Source: Chrysaora quinquecirrha
Taxonomy: Eukaryota > Cnidaria > Scyphozoa > Semaeostomeae > Pelagiidae
Length of the DNA stretch: 64,000 bases
NCBI GenBank assembly: GCA_014526335.1
Contig: JACTAT010000057.1
Location: 172,853-236,852 of the forward strand
Reading direction: 5' to 3'
Shown: positions 1 through 12,854 of the stretch, piece after piece
Layout: every line of letters begins with the position of its first letter
How positions within the stretch are numbered: the stretch's first letter is position 1
Translations under genes and position numbers: made by a program
Notes under the pieces: model-generated
What the model was told of the DNA's origin: nothing
The model's input: only the letters and a program-made list of their open reading frames with translations
Database searches by the model: none

Positions 1-1124
1 ATAATGGCTATAAATATTTAGCTATACCCAATCTATAGATTTGATATACCATGGTACCTTGGCATACCAAGAATTTCAAAACATAACAAATGATTCTGAG
101 TAATTCAAATTACAGGGGGACAGGGAATTTTGATGAAGAGAATTCAGAAAGACTGGCAGCGTGAACGTCCACAGTGCAGCTGCGAGAGCCTGTAGGTCTG
201 ACATCTTTATCGTGAAAAAGAGCAAACGTAGTTGAATCTTGAATGAATTGATTACTGTTGCACCTGTTATTTGTGTGAGTAGCAAGTTGTTAAAAGATTA
301 GAAAGGGCAAGGTTCCGTAACAGGTTTGCCATAGCGTCTTTGTAAAACTTCTATCAAACCAAAAGGAAAAGCCCGGCGATAACACGGAAACCTTACATTT
401 TCTAGCGGAACCCCTATGGCAGCTAGCTAGGCCGTACAATTGGGATCCTTAGTCTCTGTTAATGCTTCGGTTATCTTAATAACCACGTGTTAAGCTTCTA
501 AAATGAGAAACAAACTGCAATGTTGTCAACCTATGTCGTTCTTGAACCCACAATCTCGACTTTTGAAGTTTTCTAAATCTCAATGCCTGAGGAGACAGAA
601 ATGCACTCCTTACGAAGCTGCACGAGACTTCCAAGGCAGACAAAAGAACTTTCAACATGCATACCGAAAATTACCATATATACCTTATCAGACTGATTAA
701 CCCACCCACAGATAAACCACTCTTTTCCTACCGAATTTTAATACTACTAGACTAGCCAACCAACATATTAACCCAAAACTACCCACTGTAAGCCCGCTAT
801 TTTCTTATTGAATAATCAGAAGATTCTCAGATCTTGAAAGTCTAATCTAAGGCAAGCACCTTATCCCTTTACCTAAGAGTCCTACCAAATTTTACCATTT
901 TTATAGAAGATTGAAGTATGCCCGTGTGGTTAAGTAAGCCTCTGCAGTCCGGGTTTGCAGAAACAGAACAGCCGTCTGTAGGATCAAAGGCAACTGACAG
1001 ATAAGCTAGAAACTGCAAAATGCAATAGCAAAACAACAGCATGGATCATTCGTCGTAAAAAATTGTTCAAGCCGCACATATTTGGCAAGCCAAAATAGAA
1101 ACATTTTTGGCGTGATGTTTTTGA
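1..1124. other. intergenic DNA, nothing recognised
   Basis: AT-rich sequence with frequent stops on both strands. The longest open frames are about 60-70 codons, lack splice context and resemble nothing I know. I see no RNA gene or clear repeat. Confidence 0.5.
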
Positions 1125-1318
1125 AAGGTGAAGGTGAAGGTGAAGGTGAAGGTGAAATGGTATTTTAGCGCCAGTCGCTAGGATCTCAGTAGTAGGTTAA
1201 TTAATCGAGACCTCGACCCTGGCTGGGACGCTACCGTGGTGGGGCTCGAACCCAAACCACACGGAGCTTCTGATACCACGAGTCAGCTGGATTACACCAC
1301 GACGCCACAGCACCTTCA
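1125..1318 (-). mobile_element. tRNA-derived SINE, copy 1
   Basis: On the minus strand this starts GAAGGTGCTGTGGCGTCGTG, runs through a tRNA-like head with a pol III B box of the GGTTCGAGCCC type, and ends in a (TTCACC)n tail, seen on the plus strand as repeated GAAGGT units at 1127-1156. The same body occurs at 32551, 55341 and 56502. A tRNA-like A/B-box head, a short body and a microsatellite tail are the hallmarks of a SINE. Mobilisation would depend on a LINE partner not identified here. Confidence 0.8.
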
Positions 1319-1525
1319 AAGCGTTCGAACACATTCTTTGCTTGACGCAAGCAAAAATTGTTGGCTGTTGTACTTTATGGTTCATAGAATAAATTCAAGA
1401 AACACTCATCGCAATATCGCATGATGAACTCAAACTAATGAAACGCAATAAGTCTACATAAACACGTGAGGATTAGGAGTCTGGGTTCTAGCAGCGTCCT
1501 TTCGCAAAATAACAATACAAAATTG

Positions 1526-1648
1526 GCCAAGCAATGCTTTTAGACCTGGTCAAACGGTCAAGATTTTGTTTGACAGGGAAATTCTGTTTGACTAACAATG
1601 TTTGATCATTTTGCCACGTCCAAGAGCATTGCTTGGCCAACAATTTTT
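1526..1648. mobile_element. short inverted-repeat element (MITE-like)
   Basis: The ends are inverted copies: TTGGCCAAGCAATGC on the left and GCATTGCTTGGCCAA on the right, about 120 bp apart. The interior repeats words such as GGTCAAACGG and GTTTGAC, which recur at 35800-36620, so both belong to one dispersed family. There is no coding capacity. Class is not assigned because the target duplication is unclear. Confidence 0.55.
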
Positions 1649-2705
1649 GCTTTAAATAAGCCTCATCAGCACCCATGCTCTGATTTTCATGAAAAATTAC
1701 AGTGGACATCTTCATTCTCCTTGATGGTTAACGTTTTAACGTTACCCCGGATCCCTATATCCTTCAGCCTCGGGAAGGGAAATTTTTTGCATTGTTTCTC
1801 TGTTTTTCACCAAAGATCTTTTGACCATTCAACGTCGCACGCTGTTTTTAGTTTTTCCACGTGTCCCATAGGTATCGTCTTTTAAATGCGAAATTAAATT
1901 TCTGAAGTTGATTGATAGTTTAATCTGATCATGGTTTTATCTTTTAATTAATTGCTTTTATTGTCTTTTTATTGTTGTTTAAGTATAAACGAAAGCGCCA
2001 ATTTATCGAAAAATCAATAATTGACACAATCAACAAATCATTCTAACAATCAAGTCAATCGATTAATCAACAAAATAATTTATTAGTTTGCTCCTTCATC
2101 ATCCCATTGAGGCAGCAAGTTGACGTCTTACATTCGTTGTGGTTGTGGTTTTACATTAAGTTTCCCAGCCACCCCACCACGGCTCCAACTACTTTAAGAC
2201 AACAGCAGAAAGGTTGCTGTTGCTGTTAGGGCTTGTTATTGCAGTTTCCAAAGAGTTAGATGAAGTTGAAGTCCTGGTAAAGGGCGTTCTGTGAAACGTA
2301 AAATTTACTGATTTTGTGGCACAAGTGATACACACTTGAGGTTAGCTATATACAATAGAAAAGAAACGTAAGGTCACGTTTTCAAAACTTCATATCTTAA
2401 TTTAGCAATTCACTTTAACGTGAATGCGTAAGTGAGACTTGTTCCAAGTCCCTAACTTTTGCTCACATTGAATTGAATTGATGTTGTTGTTGTTCGCTTC
2501 AGTGAGCACCCAGCAATTCAATTCAATAGTGATAACTACGACTCAGGTAGTAAGTCTATGCGTAAATAGTGATGTCTTGGCTCAAGAGCCTCTCTGTAAC
2601 TATTGGTAACGAACTATTTCTGACACAGTTAGGTTACTAAAACTTTCAATGTCATCGGCCTTTTGCTTTTGTATATTTCAATAAGAAACAGTTATTCAAA
2701 TATCA
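1649..2705. other. intergenic DNA, nothing recognised
   Basis: No gene, RNA gene or repeat recognised. An open frame at 1598-1885 (+) of about 95 codons overlaps the small inverted-repeat element and is probably chance. Confidence 0.45.
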
Positions 2706-3153
2706 TTTACAGAGGGGTACTTCGGGGTTTGCGGTATTGCGGTATCGGGGGTAAAATATATGCGGTATTTCGGTATTGAAGGAAAAACCTGGCGGTATTG
2801 CGGTATTGAAATTTCATAGCGCGGTATTCGGTTTTTTTCGAACCTTGAAAGTAACAGCTAAAAGCCATAGCAGAAGAAAAAACTTAAGAGTTACCAGACA
2901 CCAATACAAGAAAGGAAGTCGAAATGAAGAGAAGATTAATGTATTGAATTGTGAAATTTAACCAGTATAATTGTTTTGGCGCACCGAACCTGCCAAAGAT
3001 ATGACTTTTTCGACAGTAATTTGTGATATTTTTCTGTTTACTTCATGACTTTACATTTCTGTTCCACGACGATACATTTTGGTTGCGTTTGGTTAATTGA
3101 TTTTACAATTTTTTTGCGCGATTTCACATTTTCGTTGCGCAATTTTGCATTTT

Positions 3154-3557
3154 CACGCTAGCGAATCTATAATCACTACTGTGGTGGATAATACTGTGGT
3201 GGTAGTACCGTTTGCGTACTGTGGTGGATAATCACTACTTGTTGTGGTTTATAATGCTATGAAATCATACGAAATACGAAATACGAAATCATAGCAAAAC
3301 TCTATAGATCAAGCAAGAAAAAACCACAAAATCCAGCACAGTACGCCAAAACTGCCACCACGGCAAGCATAGTAAACCACCACAAGTAGTGATTATCCAT
3401 CACAGTACGCCAAAACTGTCACCACCGCAAGCATAGTAACCCACCAAAAGTAGTGATTATCCACCACAGTACGCAGAAACTACCACCACAGTACGCAAAT
3501 AGTACCACCACGGAAGTGATTATCCACCACAGTAGCGATTATAGATTCGCTAGCGTG
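3154..3557. mobile_element. nested palindromic MITE
   Basis: A 404-bp element bounded by CACGCTAGCGAATCTATAAT and its inverse, flanked by ATTTT on both sides (3149-3153 and 3558-3562). The two arms are built from repeats of GTGGTGGATAATCACTACT-like words, so one strand can fold into a long hairpin. There is no coding capacity. It sits inside the 2712-5212 element and is therefore younger than it. Confidence 0.8.
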
Positions 3558-4035
3558 ATTTTGGTTCCACGACTTAACATCGATGCAGTAGGCTTGAAAT
3601 GTGAAAAAAGTGAGTGACGTTTTGACTGACACTGTTTGCAGTGATGTGTACAGTTTATGCTTCAGTGATGATTTCTTTATATTTCCCTTGATGTTGGAAT
3701 ATCTAAGGCCAGCACCCGGTGAGCCCTGTAAATAATGTACGCATCTTGATTTTAAGTCACTTGAATGAGCCCAGCAGATTTACCCTGTTCGGTGTGCGCT
3801 TTATTAATGACAAGACGTTTGCAGTCTTTGAGATCGTACAGAAGTTGTTCTTTTAACTGATAAAAAAGGCCAGGAATGAAATGTTAGCTACTAATCCTGT
3901 ATCGTGTTGTGTGTTCATGCAGCCAGTGGCATTGCACTGAACTTGTTCGTGTTGTCTACATTTGCGATCTCTAAGTTAACTCAATAAAAATCATTACCAA
4001 AATGCAAGAATGTGCGTCTTCTCTTGAGGAAGTAG

Positions 4036-4556
4036 CAGGGGCGCACATCTAGAATATTTTTGGGGGCGTAAACGTAGATGGGACAGACTAAGTTTTTGGG
4101 AACCGTTTGGGCCTCTTTAGATGTCCAATTGCCAATGACTTTTCCCGAAAGGAAAAACAGTAAACGTAATTAGGCAAGCAACAATTAAAAAAAACAAGCG
4201 TCTCAAAGTGCTCTACGCATTCCCATAGTGATTTATGTTCATCGTTTTCGTCTAAAACGCTGTGTTGGTCCCGTACTGACTATTTTCCAATTCTCATGGG
4301 ACCGAATTCAATTTTAACTGTCCTGGATCGATTGTGATCTTTAGATATATCAGTTCTTCACCCGTAACTTTACAGAAAGATTCGATGACTTCAGAGAACT
4401 TTCCTGGTCCAAAATTTTTCAAATTTGTCCAAGTTTTGGACTAAAAACTAATCAAATTTTTAGACTGACGTTGCCAATAGGATAAAATTTCTGTACCGAC
4501 TGACTAAGTATTGGGGGGGGGGTGTCACACCCACATCCCACTAATGTGCGCCCCTG
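4036..4556. mobile_element. hAT-like non-autonomous element, nested
   Basis: Termini CAGGGGCGCACAT and ATGTGCGCCCCTG are inverted copies 521 bp apart. CAGGGGCG-type ends are typical of hAT elements. The 8 bp flanking each side (GGAAGTAG and GCAGTTAG) agree at only 5 positions, so the target duplication is decayed or misplaced. No transposase frame. Compare 58097-58510, which has closely related ends and an intact duplication. Confidence 0.65.
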
Positions 4557-5218
4557 GCAGTTAGGCTACCACTAGGAAGCGTTGTCGGTGCATACAGTGG
4601 GAGCAAGATTCGGTCTGAAACGAATTTAACTCTAACCAGGTAAAATTCCAAGACAAACAACAAGAAGACATATAATAACAAGTTAAGCAATACACGGGAC
4701 CAGTTTTTAACCAAAATTATCTAAAATTCTCAAAGCTCTCAATGTTGTGTCTTGAGTTTTACTCTGGGTTCTTGAGTTTATAATTACGCTGTTATTAAGT
4801 TCTTTCCTCCACATTGACTGCTTCATCTCTGCCAAAACGAGGATATTATTTCATTTTGTCCAAAATAGGACGTTTCTCGGCACACTAAAGGGTGTTTCCC
4901 GGCATTCTAGAGGGCGTGGTCCCAAAAATTTTTCTGGTGGCTAACCCCAGACCCCCAAATTTCGCTCGCTTTGCTCGCTAGTCCAGCTTAACATGTCCTA
5001 ACTACGGATCTGGAGGGAGAAATGGGACAAATGTATTAAAGATGGATTCAAATTCTTAAACACTGGTGTTCTGTGTCATAATCACATTAACAATACTGAT
5101 ATTTTAGTTTTCAGCAATTTGCGGTATTTTGCAATTTTTTCGTGCGATATTCGGGATTCGGCAATTTTTTGGCCCGGTATTGCGGTATTGGGACCCCCCC
5201 GAAGTACCCCTCTTTACA

Positions 5219-6004
5219 GTTCATACTAAGAATTTCCAATATACATTATTAAAAAGTTACAAACGTTTTTAAGGGCGTGAGCATTGACAGGTGTACTTGA
5301 AAGACAGCCTGCTGTTCGATATAGCGAGCAACCCCCCAGGAAGCCATGTTTGGCCGCGCGCGCTATAAGACGAATTTCAATTTCAATTTATTTTCAATTT
5401 CATTAATACATCACCCTCTGGGGGTCTGGTATTTTACAATTTGAACGTACTTAACTAACAAATAAAGTTACTTAAGATACGAAGTACAAAATTGTAAAAT
5501 ACAAAGTAGAAATAACTATCATAAGCAAAATAAGACAACATACTCGCATTGAATTCAAGCTTACATACTACTTTATGTCTAATACATCTAGGTTATTATT
5601 AATATATCAATATTATATTTTAAAAGCAATATATACTATAACTAAGCATTAACTTGAAAATACTGTGACATTTGTCCGGCTTAGACACAAGTTGCATGCT
5701 GGGTGATCCAGACAGAACTTATACCCAATGGGAGCGCGGAAGCTTCAAAGGGGTAGCTTTGGGAAATGTGCATGCAATGATAGAAAGCTTATCTATTTCA
5801 TTAGCCGCTCTTCATTGATAGTCACACAACCAATTTGTGGCTGATCATATTCTTGCAATCGCCGAATCGCTTAGAATTACAAAACACGTCTTTACGTAGA
5901 TGGCATAACATTTAGCAAATAATTAGAAAAACAAAGAAAACTGATCTGTCAATAAAGAAAGGAATCTTTCAAGGAGAATATTTGGATGAAAAAGACGTTT
6001 TTTC
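5219..6004. other. upstream region of the Wnt gene
   Basis: Around 5375-5470 the minus strand reads AATTGAAATTGAAATT-like tail words after a GGGTGATGTATTAATG stretch, which resembles the 3' end of a non-LTR retrotransposon; no coding part remains. The remainder up to the Wnt start codon holds no recognisable promoter element. Confidence 0.4.
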
Positions 6005-9000
6005 ATGGCTTCTTTTAATATGAAATGGACTTCATTTTTGCTGATCTTTTCGAGCATCTTTCTCTTCGAAGAAACATCCTCCTACTGGTGGTAAGTAATT
6101 GCTTTGATTTTAATATACCGCCTGTTGCAATTGTCCATCTATTTTGGTTGCAGTTTTGGGTTGCTCAGCAGTTATGAAGCTCTTAACTAGATGCTTAGTC
6201 CATACGTTTGTTGTTGTCAAAATTAGCTGTTGGGTAGCTTAGATTCAACATCTGCCTAGATTTCGAAGTAGGATAGCACCTTGCCCAAGCTATAAAATAT
6301 TCTATACCACAGATCGTTCATCATCTACAGATACCACAAATACCTAATCTTTTTCACTGAGCCTGAAACTGTACGTTAATTAAAGATGATGAATACTCGT
6401 TAGACATAAGAACAGTTCATTATAGTTGTTATGTAATATATACAGCTACTATTTTAGCCATTTCTGATGTTATTCAACAGCCTTGCATACGATTTTGTAA
6501 ACGGCTATAGCGTTATGCAGAAGCTTCCAGAAATGACATAGGAGTTTGAAATGTCTAGTCGACGAAACCGTTGTTGTGTCATTATTATAGTAAGAGCTAA
6601 TTAAATATTGTATTTGGAAAGGACTTTATCACGAATATCGGTTAGCTAGCTACTTATGGGGAAGATTTCGATCTGTTCGCTAGTGTATGCACACATCAAT
6701 CAAGCTGCTAGCCGGTTAAGTATAGTACAGCTATAGTACAGCATCTCCACGACATAGTGGTATTTTACTCATAAACAAACTGCCGTCTATGTGCCGAAAG
6801 TTATGCTCAATACGAATTAAACTGATAAAACTAACATTGGCTTGGTATTAATCAGCTCTTAGACATGTGGGCTGAGTCTTGACCGATGAAAGCTCGGCTT
6901 TTCACAAAACCCACATCAAAATCTTCGTTTTGTCATTGAAAAGCTAATTCTGTGTTATATATATTTGTTATTTAATATCGACTGTATACTATTTCAATAC
7001 GGTTTAGCTACTAAATATACTTATTAGATTGATATCTATACTGTCAGACATTTTGACATATCAGTGTGAATCATCCTTTCAGAGAATTTAAGACTTACAC
7101 ATTAATTTTGAAGTACATGTCCCACATAACGTCCAAAGAGCCACCAGCAAGAGTGCCCTTTTTATAAGTAAACGGAGTAAATGAAGAAAACCTGCAATAG
7201 AACCCTCAGTAAAATGAAAATAAAAAGCAAATAAGGCTTGCCCTAGCATAAGCCTCGGGAATATCGACTTCAGATGATAAAGCCAGGCAAAATGAAAAGG
7301 GAAGCTAACAAAGTAGAAGAATCTAGTACCTCTTTTAATATTTTATAGTGAAACAAATTTCGACGCTCTCAACTAGCACGTACTCAAGAATTTGGAACAG
7401 AACAGCTTATCTACATCTACAATCCTGACCAAAACTAATTGGAATTTTACAGATTTTATAAGAATAAAATAAGGATATAGAATTATACAGATTTTAGAAG
7501 AGAAATTTATGTTATAAATGGTTTGCCACCCCCCTTGTCAATGTTGTGAGTGTAGCCAGTGGCTCTCTAAGTCGACATTGTAACGGGGAGAGGGTGACGT
7601 CCAAAATTTACTTGGAATTCCAATGGTTTTGGCCAGGATTGTACATTCAAAGGTTCTTGTAAAAAAGTTCCATAGGTAGCATACTACAGTTGATGGGATC
7701 CGAGCCCAATATAAGTATAGATATAGATATGGTGGACACTGACGAAAGCTCAATTTAGCCAAGACACAAAGCCACATTTGACTAGGAGAGTTGAGCCATT
7801 TAGGAAACAATTCGCCCAAAAATTTTCAAATGTTGATCGAATAATGCAGAGGTGTTCAAACGACTCAACATTTCATCGAACAAGTCACCAAACAATCACT
7901 CCTGGTAATGTATGTGCAGTCAGTGGAAGGTGTGCAGTACAGTGGAGGATTTTCAGTACAGTGAAGGGATATCATCAGTATAATACAGTCAGTACTGAAA
8001 ACTCTCAACCGTACTTATGATATCCCTCCACTATACTGATGATTTACCTCCACTGTACTGAATATCTTCCACTGTACTGCACACCCTCCACTGTACTGCA
8101 CATACATTACCCAGGGTGACAATGTTGGTTGGGTTGTTCAAATGGCCCAACATTTACAGTATGTTGGGCGTTCTTGTACAACATTTTTGGGGTTCCCGTA
8201 CATGGAGAAAATTTTGCTCAACACCAGAAATGTCAATGATCATCAAAGGTGGGTGAATGTTGAGTGACATACTGAGTCTTTTAAACGGAATTTAATGGGG
8301 CACTTTTGCTCAAGGGATGAGCATGGAAATATTGTTTTGCTATCTCATTAATCATGCAATCTGGGGTTCGAATCTCATGAAGTCACTTGAGGTATACACT
8401 TTTTGTAGGCAAGAATGATGCGAAAATATGCATACTGCAATACGCATCGATAGCACCATTTCTGAAACAAACAAGACCAGGATAAGAATCCTTTGAGTGT
8501 TAGACACTTAGTGAAGTCAGGTTTTTGAGCCCCAGCTACAGTAGCTTTACAATCGGAATCAGTATCGTCAGTTCACCTACAAATGAGATCCTAGCGACTG
8601 CCGCAAAGTATACTTTTTCAAGTCGAAAGTCAGTCGGTTGTTGGTCAAATTCTCTAGGGCTTATTCTGTCGGATTTTCAACATCTTCTGAATTCTGAAAA
8701 GGAAATCAAGCTCAGGGGCATCGTTGGAGGTAAATTGATGGGGATGTGCCATTTTGAGAAAAAAAATGTGGATCGTAATTCCGTTTCACCAGTTAAAAGG
8801 GACAAAAAATTCCGCTTCACTGACTGAGTAAAAAAAGTGCACCATATAAAGGGACATTGTAGTTTGTGAAAATACTAGGTATATCACATTGTTTGAAAAT
8901 CATATATATGATGAATCTAAGTACGTTTTTTATATATCCCATAATGAATACCCCACATGCTTTTGCCTACTACCATACACCCTCCCCCAGATATCAAGAG

Positions 9001-10345
9001 CCAAAATTCTAAAAAAATTGAAACAACATGAGAACGAGATCACAACCTGAAAACGAGATTCAATGCTAGATCTGTGAAACCTTTCAGCTTCATAGACAGA
9101 GCGTTCAGAAGTGCCCCCCCTGGAATGACGACAAGAGTTCGAAGACTGGAAGATCTACAAAAATAGTGCTTTAAGAATGTGCAAAAGAAAACATCCTTTG
9201 TGATTCAAAGATTTCTCTGTATTTTGGGAGTTTTTTGGGATTTTTCATTATTTTGTCTCAAAATCAATAATGCTTTTGCTGAAGCCAAAAGATATTTCTT
9301 AAAAATGATTCACCATCTAGCAGAGATATTCTCAAGCCCTGAAGAAAAACAAAATAGAATGAGCCACCCAAATCCTGTCACCAATAACAAAACATGAAAT
9401 TCCTTTGCTTTTTATGATTTAAATAAGTCTCTTCAGTATATAATTGTTTGTTTATTTACCATTATTTGTCGTTTTTAGCCGGAAATATCTTCTTTAAGAA
9501 GCTTCGCTCGATTTTAGATATCACCCTGATTAAGCTTTGATTTCAAGCAGAGATTACTGGCAGTTGCAAAGGGTTTTTCTTTCTAATTTCAGTATAATTA
9601 GCTTTATGAAATGCTAGAAATATTTGCCAAGATCGCAGATGTAAACACACTGTTGTATATATGGCATATTGTTAAAAAACATAGCCCATGATGCAAACAG
9701 TGTTTTGTCTATCACAATGCCATGTTTGCACAAGCTAAAGAAGATTACTCCCTTGTCTTGCAGCGAAGCAGTGAAATTCTATTTTCTCATCAAAGATTTA
9801 GATTCCTCGCTTTCCATAAGTTAAAGAATAATACGTTAATTGAGTTTCTCGTGTTTTTGAAAACATGATGAAAAAAATTGGATTCCCAAAGTTTCCACTC
9901 TTTGCTAGCAGTTTGGAAATTGCTGTTGCGTCTCAACTTCAAAACTATCGAACAAAGAATGAATGAATCGTCCACCCCGTTACTTTTTGGACGCTTTATT
10001 CACATTCGAAGCATTTTCATTTCGGATAATATCAATATCCTGCAAACGCAGTTGAGTTCTGCAGGGAAGGTGACTAGGGAAGCTGTTCTTTAGATCAATA
10101 TGCAATAGGCGTAGAATGACTAAGTGTATCTCAAGAACATCGTTCGCTCTTTTTGCTTTCATATGTATCTCAAGCTACATCAACCTATAGAAACAGCTAG
10201 TGGTGCAGCTAGGAAGGAGAGGTAAAACCGAATATTTGCGATAGAGCGGCGCTTAGAAGAAGGTCTATTTCCTGTACGTTGGTTGAGTTAGTTAGCTAGT
10301 TAGTTATAAGTAGTTAGTTAGTTAGTTAGTTATTTAGTTAGTTAG

Positions 10346-10379
<34 letters not shown>

Positions 10380-10380
10380 G

Positions 10381-10429
<49 letters not shown>

Positions 10430-12610
10430 CTTGTTAGTTAGTTAGTTTGTTACTTAGTTAGTTAGTTAGTTTGTTAGTTAGTTAGTTAGTAAGTTATCTG
10501 TAGCTAGCTAGTTTTGGGATTTCAATCTGAACAGAGAAATCCAATGCCTTATTTCTATCTACGGTTCCGTAATAAGTCACATTAATTTTGGAAAGCTGCC
10601 TTGAAAACATGACATAAATTCTTGTTTCTAATATCGTTTGACTATTGCTTTCTCTGTGAAAAGATATCTAAGTTCAACAAGCTTTCACAGCTTTCGAACC
10701 CTCTAAGTGAAACAAAGATCTTGCTTTGCCAATGATTTTTAAACAAGCCTTGCAGTAATTTTGGCATCTGTCTACATAAAAATCTAAAGGTCGGTTCTGT
10801 GTAGACAGAAAGAGTTCGTTTTCTCACTTGGACTCTTCAAATAATTCGATTGGTCTTCCCACTGTATCCGACCAGCTGATTGGTGTTTAAAACACAATGC
10901 CAATTCAGCTTTTCGTTCTTTCTGATTGGTGCATTTCGAGCCGCATCTGGGTATAAATTCCGCCTTAGTCTATTGTTTCGGTCTGTTTCTGACGTTCATA
11001 CTCTGAGCCCAAAAATGATTTAAGAACGTAGAAAAAGAGACAAAGCATCTTAGAGACGGAAAATGCCCATGTTATAATCAAATTCACTCCCAAAGTCATT
11101 ATTCTCTTTAATTTTTCAGGAGATTCGGCCGTTTATTGAGCCTGGAATCTGGCCTGGTAACAAAGAAGCTAACATCACGTGATTTCTGCTCCCATTTTCA
11201 GTGGATGACGCGTGCTCAAATGCGAAAATGTAGACAAAATCCGAAAGCTGTTTTGATTATAGGCCAAGGAGCGTACCAAGGCCTGCAAGAGTGTCAAGCT
11301 CAGTTTAAAAACTATAGATGGAATTGCACAGGGAGAAGCACATCATGGCGTCTCTTTGAAAAAATGAATAAAAAACGTAAGTTTAATAATATAAGAGAAA
11401 TGCTTTTTACAGCAATTGAGTGTGCATAATTTTCGCCATTACATAAGCACATTATGAGACACCTTTATCTTTTCTTCTCGGAGCAAGAATTGAATCCCAT
11501 GTGTAGCCTAAAATGCAAACTTTCTCTCTTGGTTCATACAGCATCCTTGCATCCGTGTAGGAGAAATACAGCAGAAATACAAAAATACATACTTTACTCT
11601 ACTGTTCGATTTGTAGTGCATTCCTAAAAATTCTCGCTCTCATATTCCTGTCGTCTGTACTACTGAATTTTAGAGGAAGTGCACAATATTAAGATACAGA
11701 TCAGATGCGATGCAGAAGCTCTCTTATTTAGATATCAGTCTCTTCTCCATAATTGCAAGTATGTGATTGGTTAAAAACATGGAAACTACCGTTAAACTCG
11801 CAAAAATTCAAACAGCTACGACTACGTGGAGACAAGACTACCACATACAAACTGTTCCATGGCCTAATTGATGCGAACCCGTTAAATTTCTTCAAGCGCA
11901 ATGTCAACAAGACTAGGGGCCAATACAAAATAGTTTATAAATGCAGATTAGACATTAGAGGACGTTAGACGACGCAAAGGACGTAGTGACTTTTGAAAAA
12001 CTTTATGACAGTCTAAATGGAAACTCTAAATTTATAATTTCGAGTAGATTAGTTGTAGTAGCAGTTCTCAACCAGGGTTTTATAGGCCTTGGCCTTCCAG
12101 CCCCGTTTAATACTTATTTTATATATAGTATATTATGTATTATATATCATGCAGGGGGGTCATATAAAACGGAATGCGGATATCACCGATTTTCTAGATC
12201 GGAAAACGGAATTTTCATTTTGATACGGAACGGGAATTCTTTTCATTTGGCACGTAAAAGCGATAAAATCGCAAAAGATGACCGGAAATTTGCATTGTCA
12301 GCCCCTAGGAACCCCCCCCCCCCCCCTCAAAGCAGGCATTTCTCTTGAAGCACCCCGCTGAAATTTGTATCAGGCAGTCTATCAAGTGAGCACGATATTG
12401 CGGAAACAAGGCCCAAGGGCTAAATAGCTCACTTAATAACTAACAAATGAAATAACTAGCTAACTAATTAACTAACTAACCAACGAACGAACGAACTAAC
12501 TAACTAACTAACCACCAACTAATTAACTAACTGACTAACTAACCTACTTACGTACTTACTGACTAACTAACTAACTAACTAACTAATTAACTAAATAACT
12601 AATTAACTAG

Positions 12611-12682
<72 letters not shown>

Positions 12683-12823
12683 GTAGCTAACTAACTAACT
12701 ACCTAACTACTTAACTATAGCTATTAATTATTTAGCTAACTAACTAACTAACTAGCTAACTAAATATAACTAACTAACTAACTAACTAACTAACTAGCTA
12801 ACTAACTAACTAACTAACTAACA

Positions 12824-12854
<31 letters not shown>

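Larger units (their letters stand above)
2712..5212. mobile_element. 2.5-kb terminal-inverted-repeat element
   Basis: Left end GAGGGGTACTTCGGGG and right end CCCCGAAGTACCCCTC are perfect inverted copies. TTTACA flanks both sides (2706-2711 and 5213-5218), a 6-bp target-site duplication. Next to each end are subterminal words of the GCGGTATTGCGGTATT type. No transposase frame is visible, so the copy is non-autonomous or internally deleted. Two smaller elements are nested inside (3154-3557, 4036-4556). The superfamily is uncertain; a 6-bp duplication excludes Tc1/mariner (TA) and hAT (8 bp). Confidence 0.82.
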
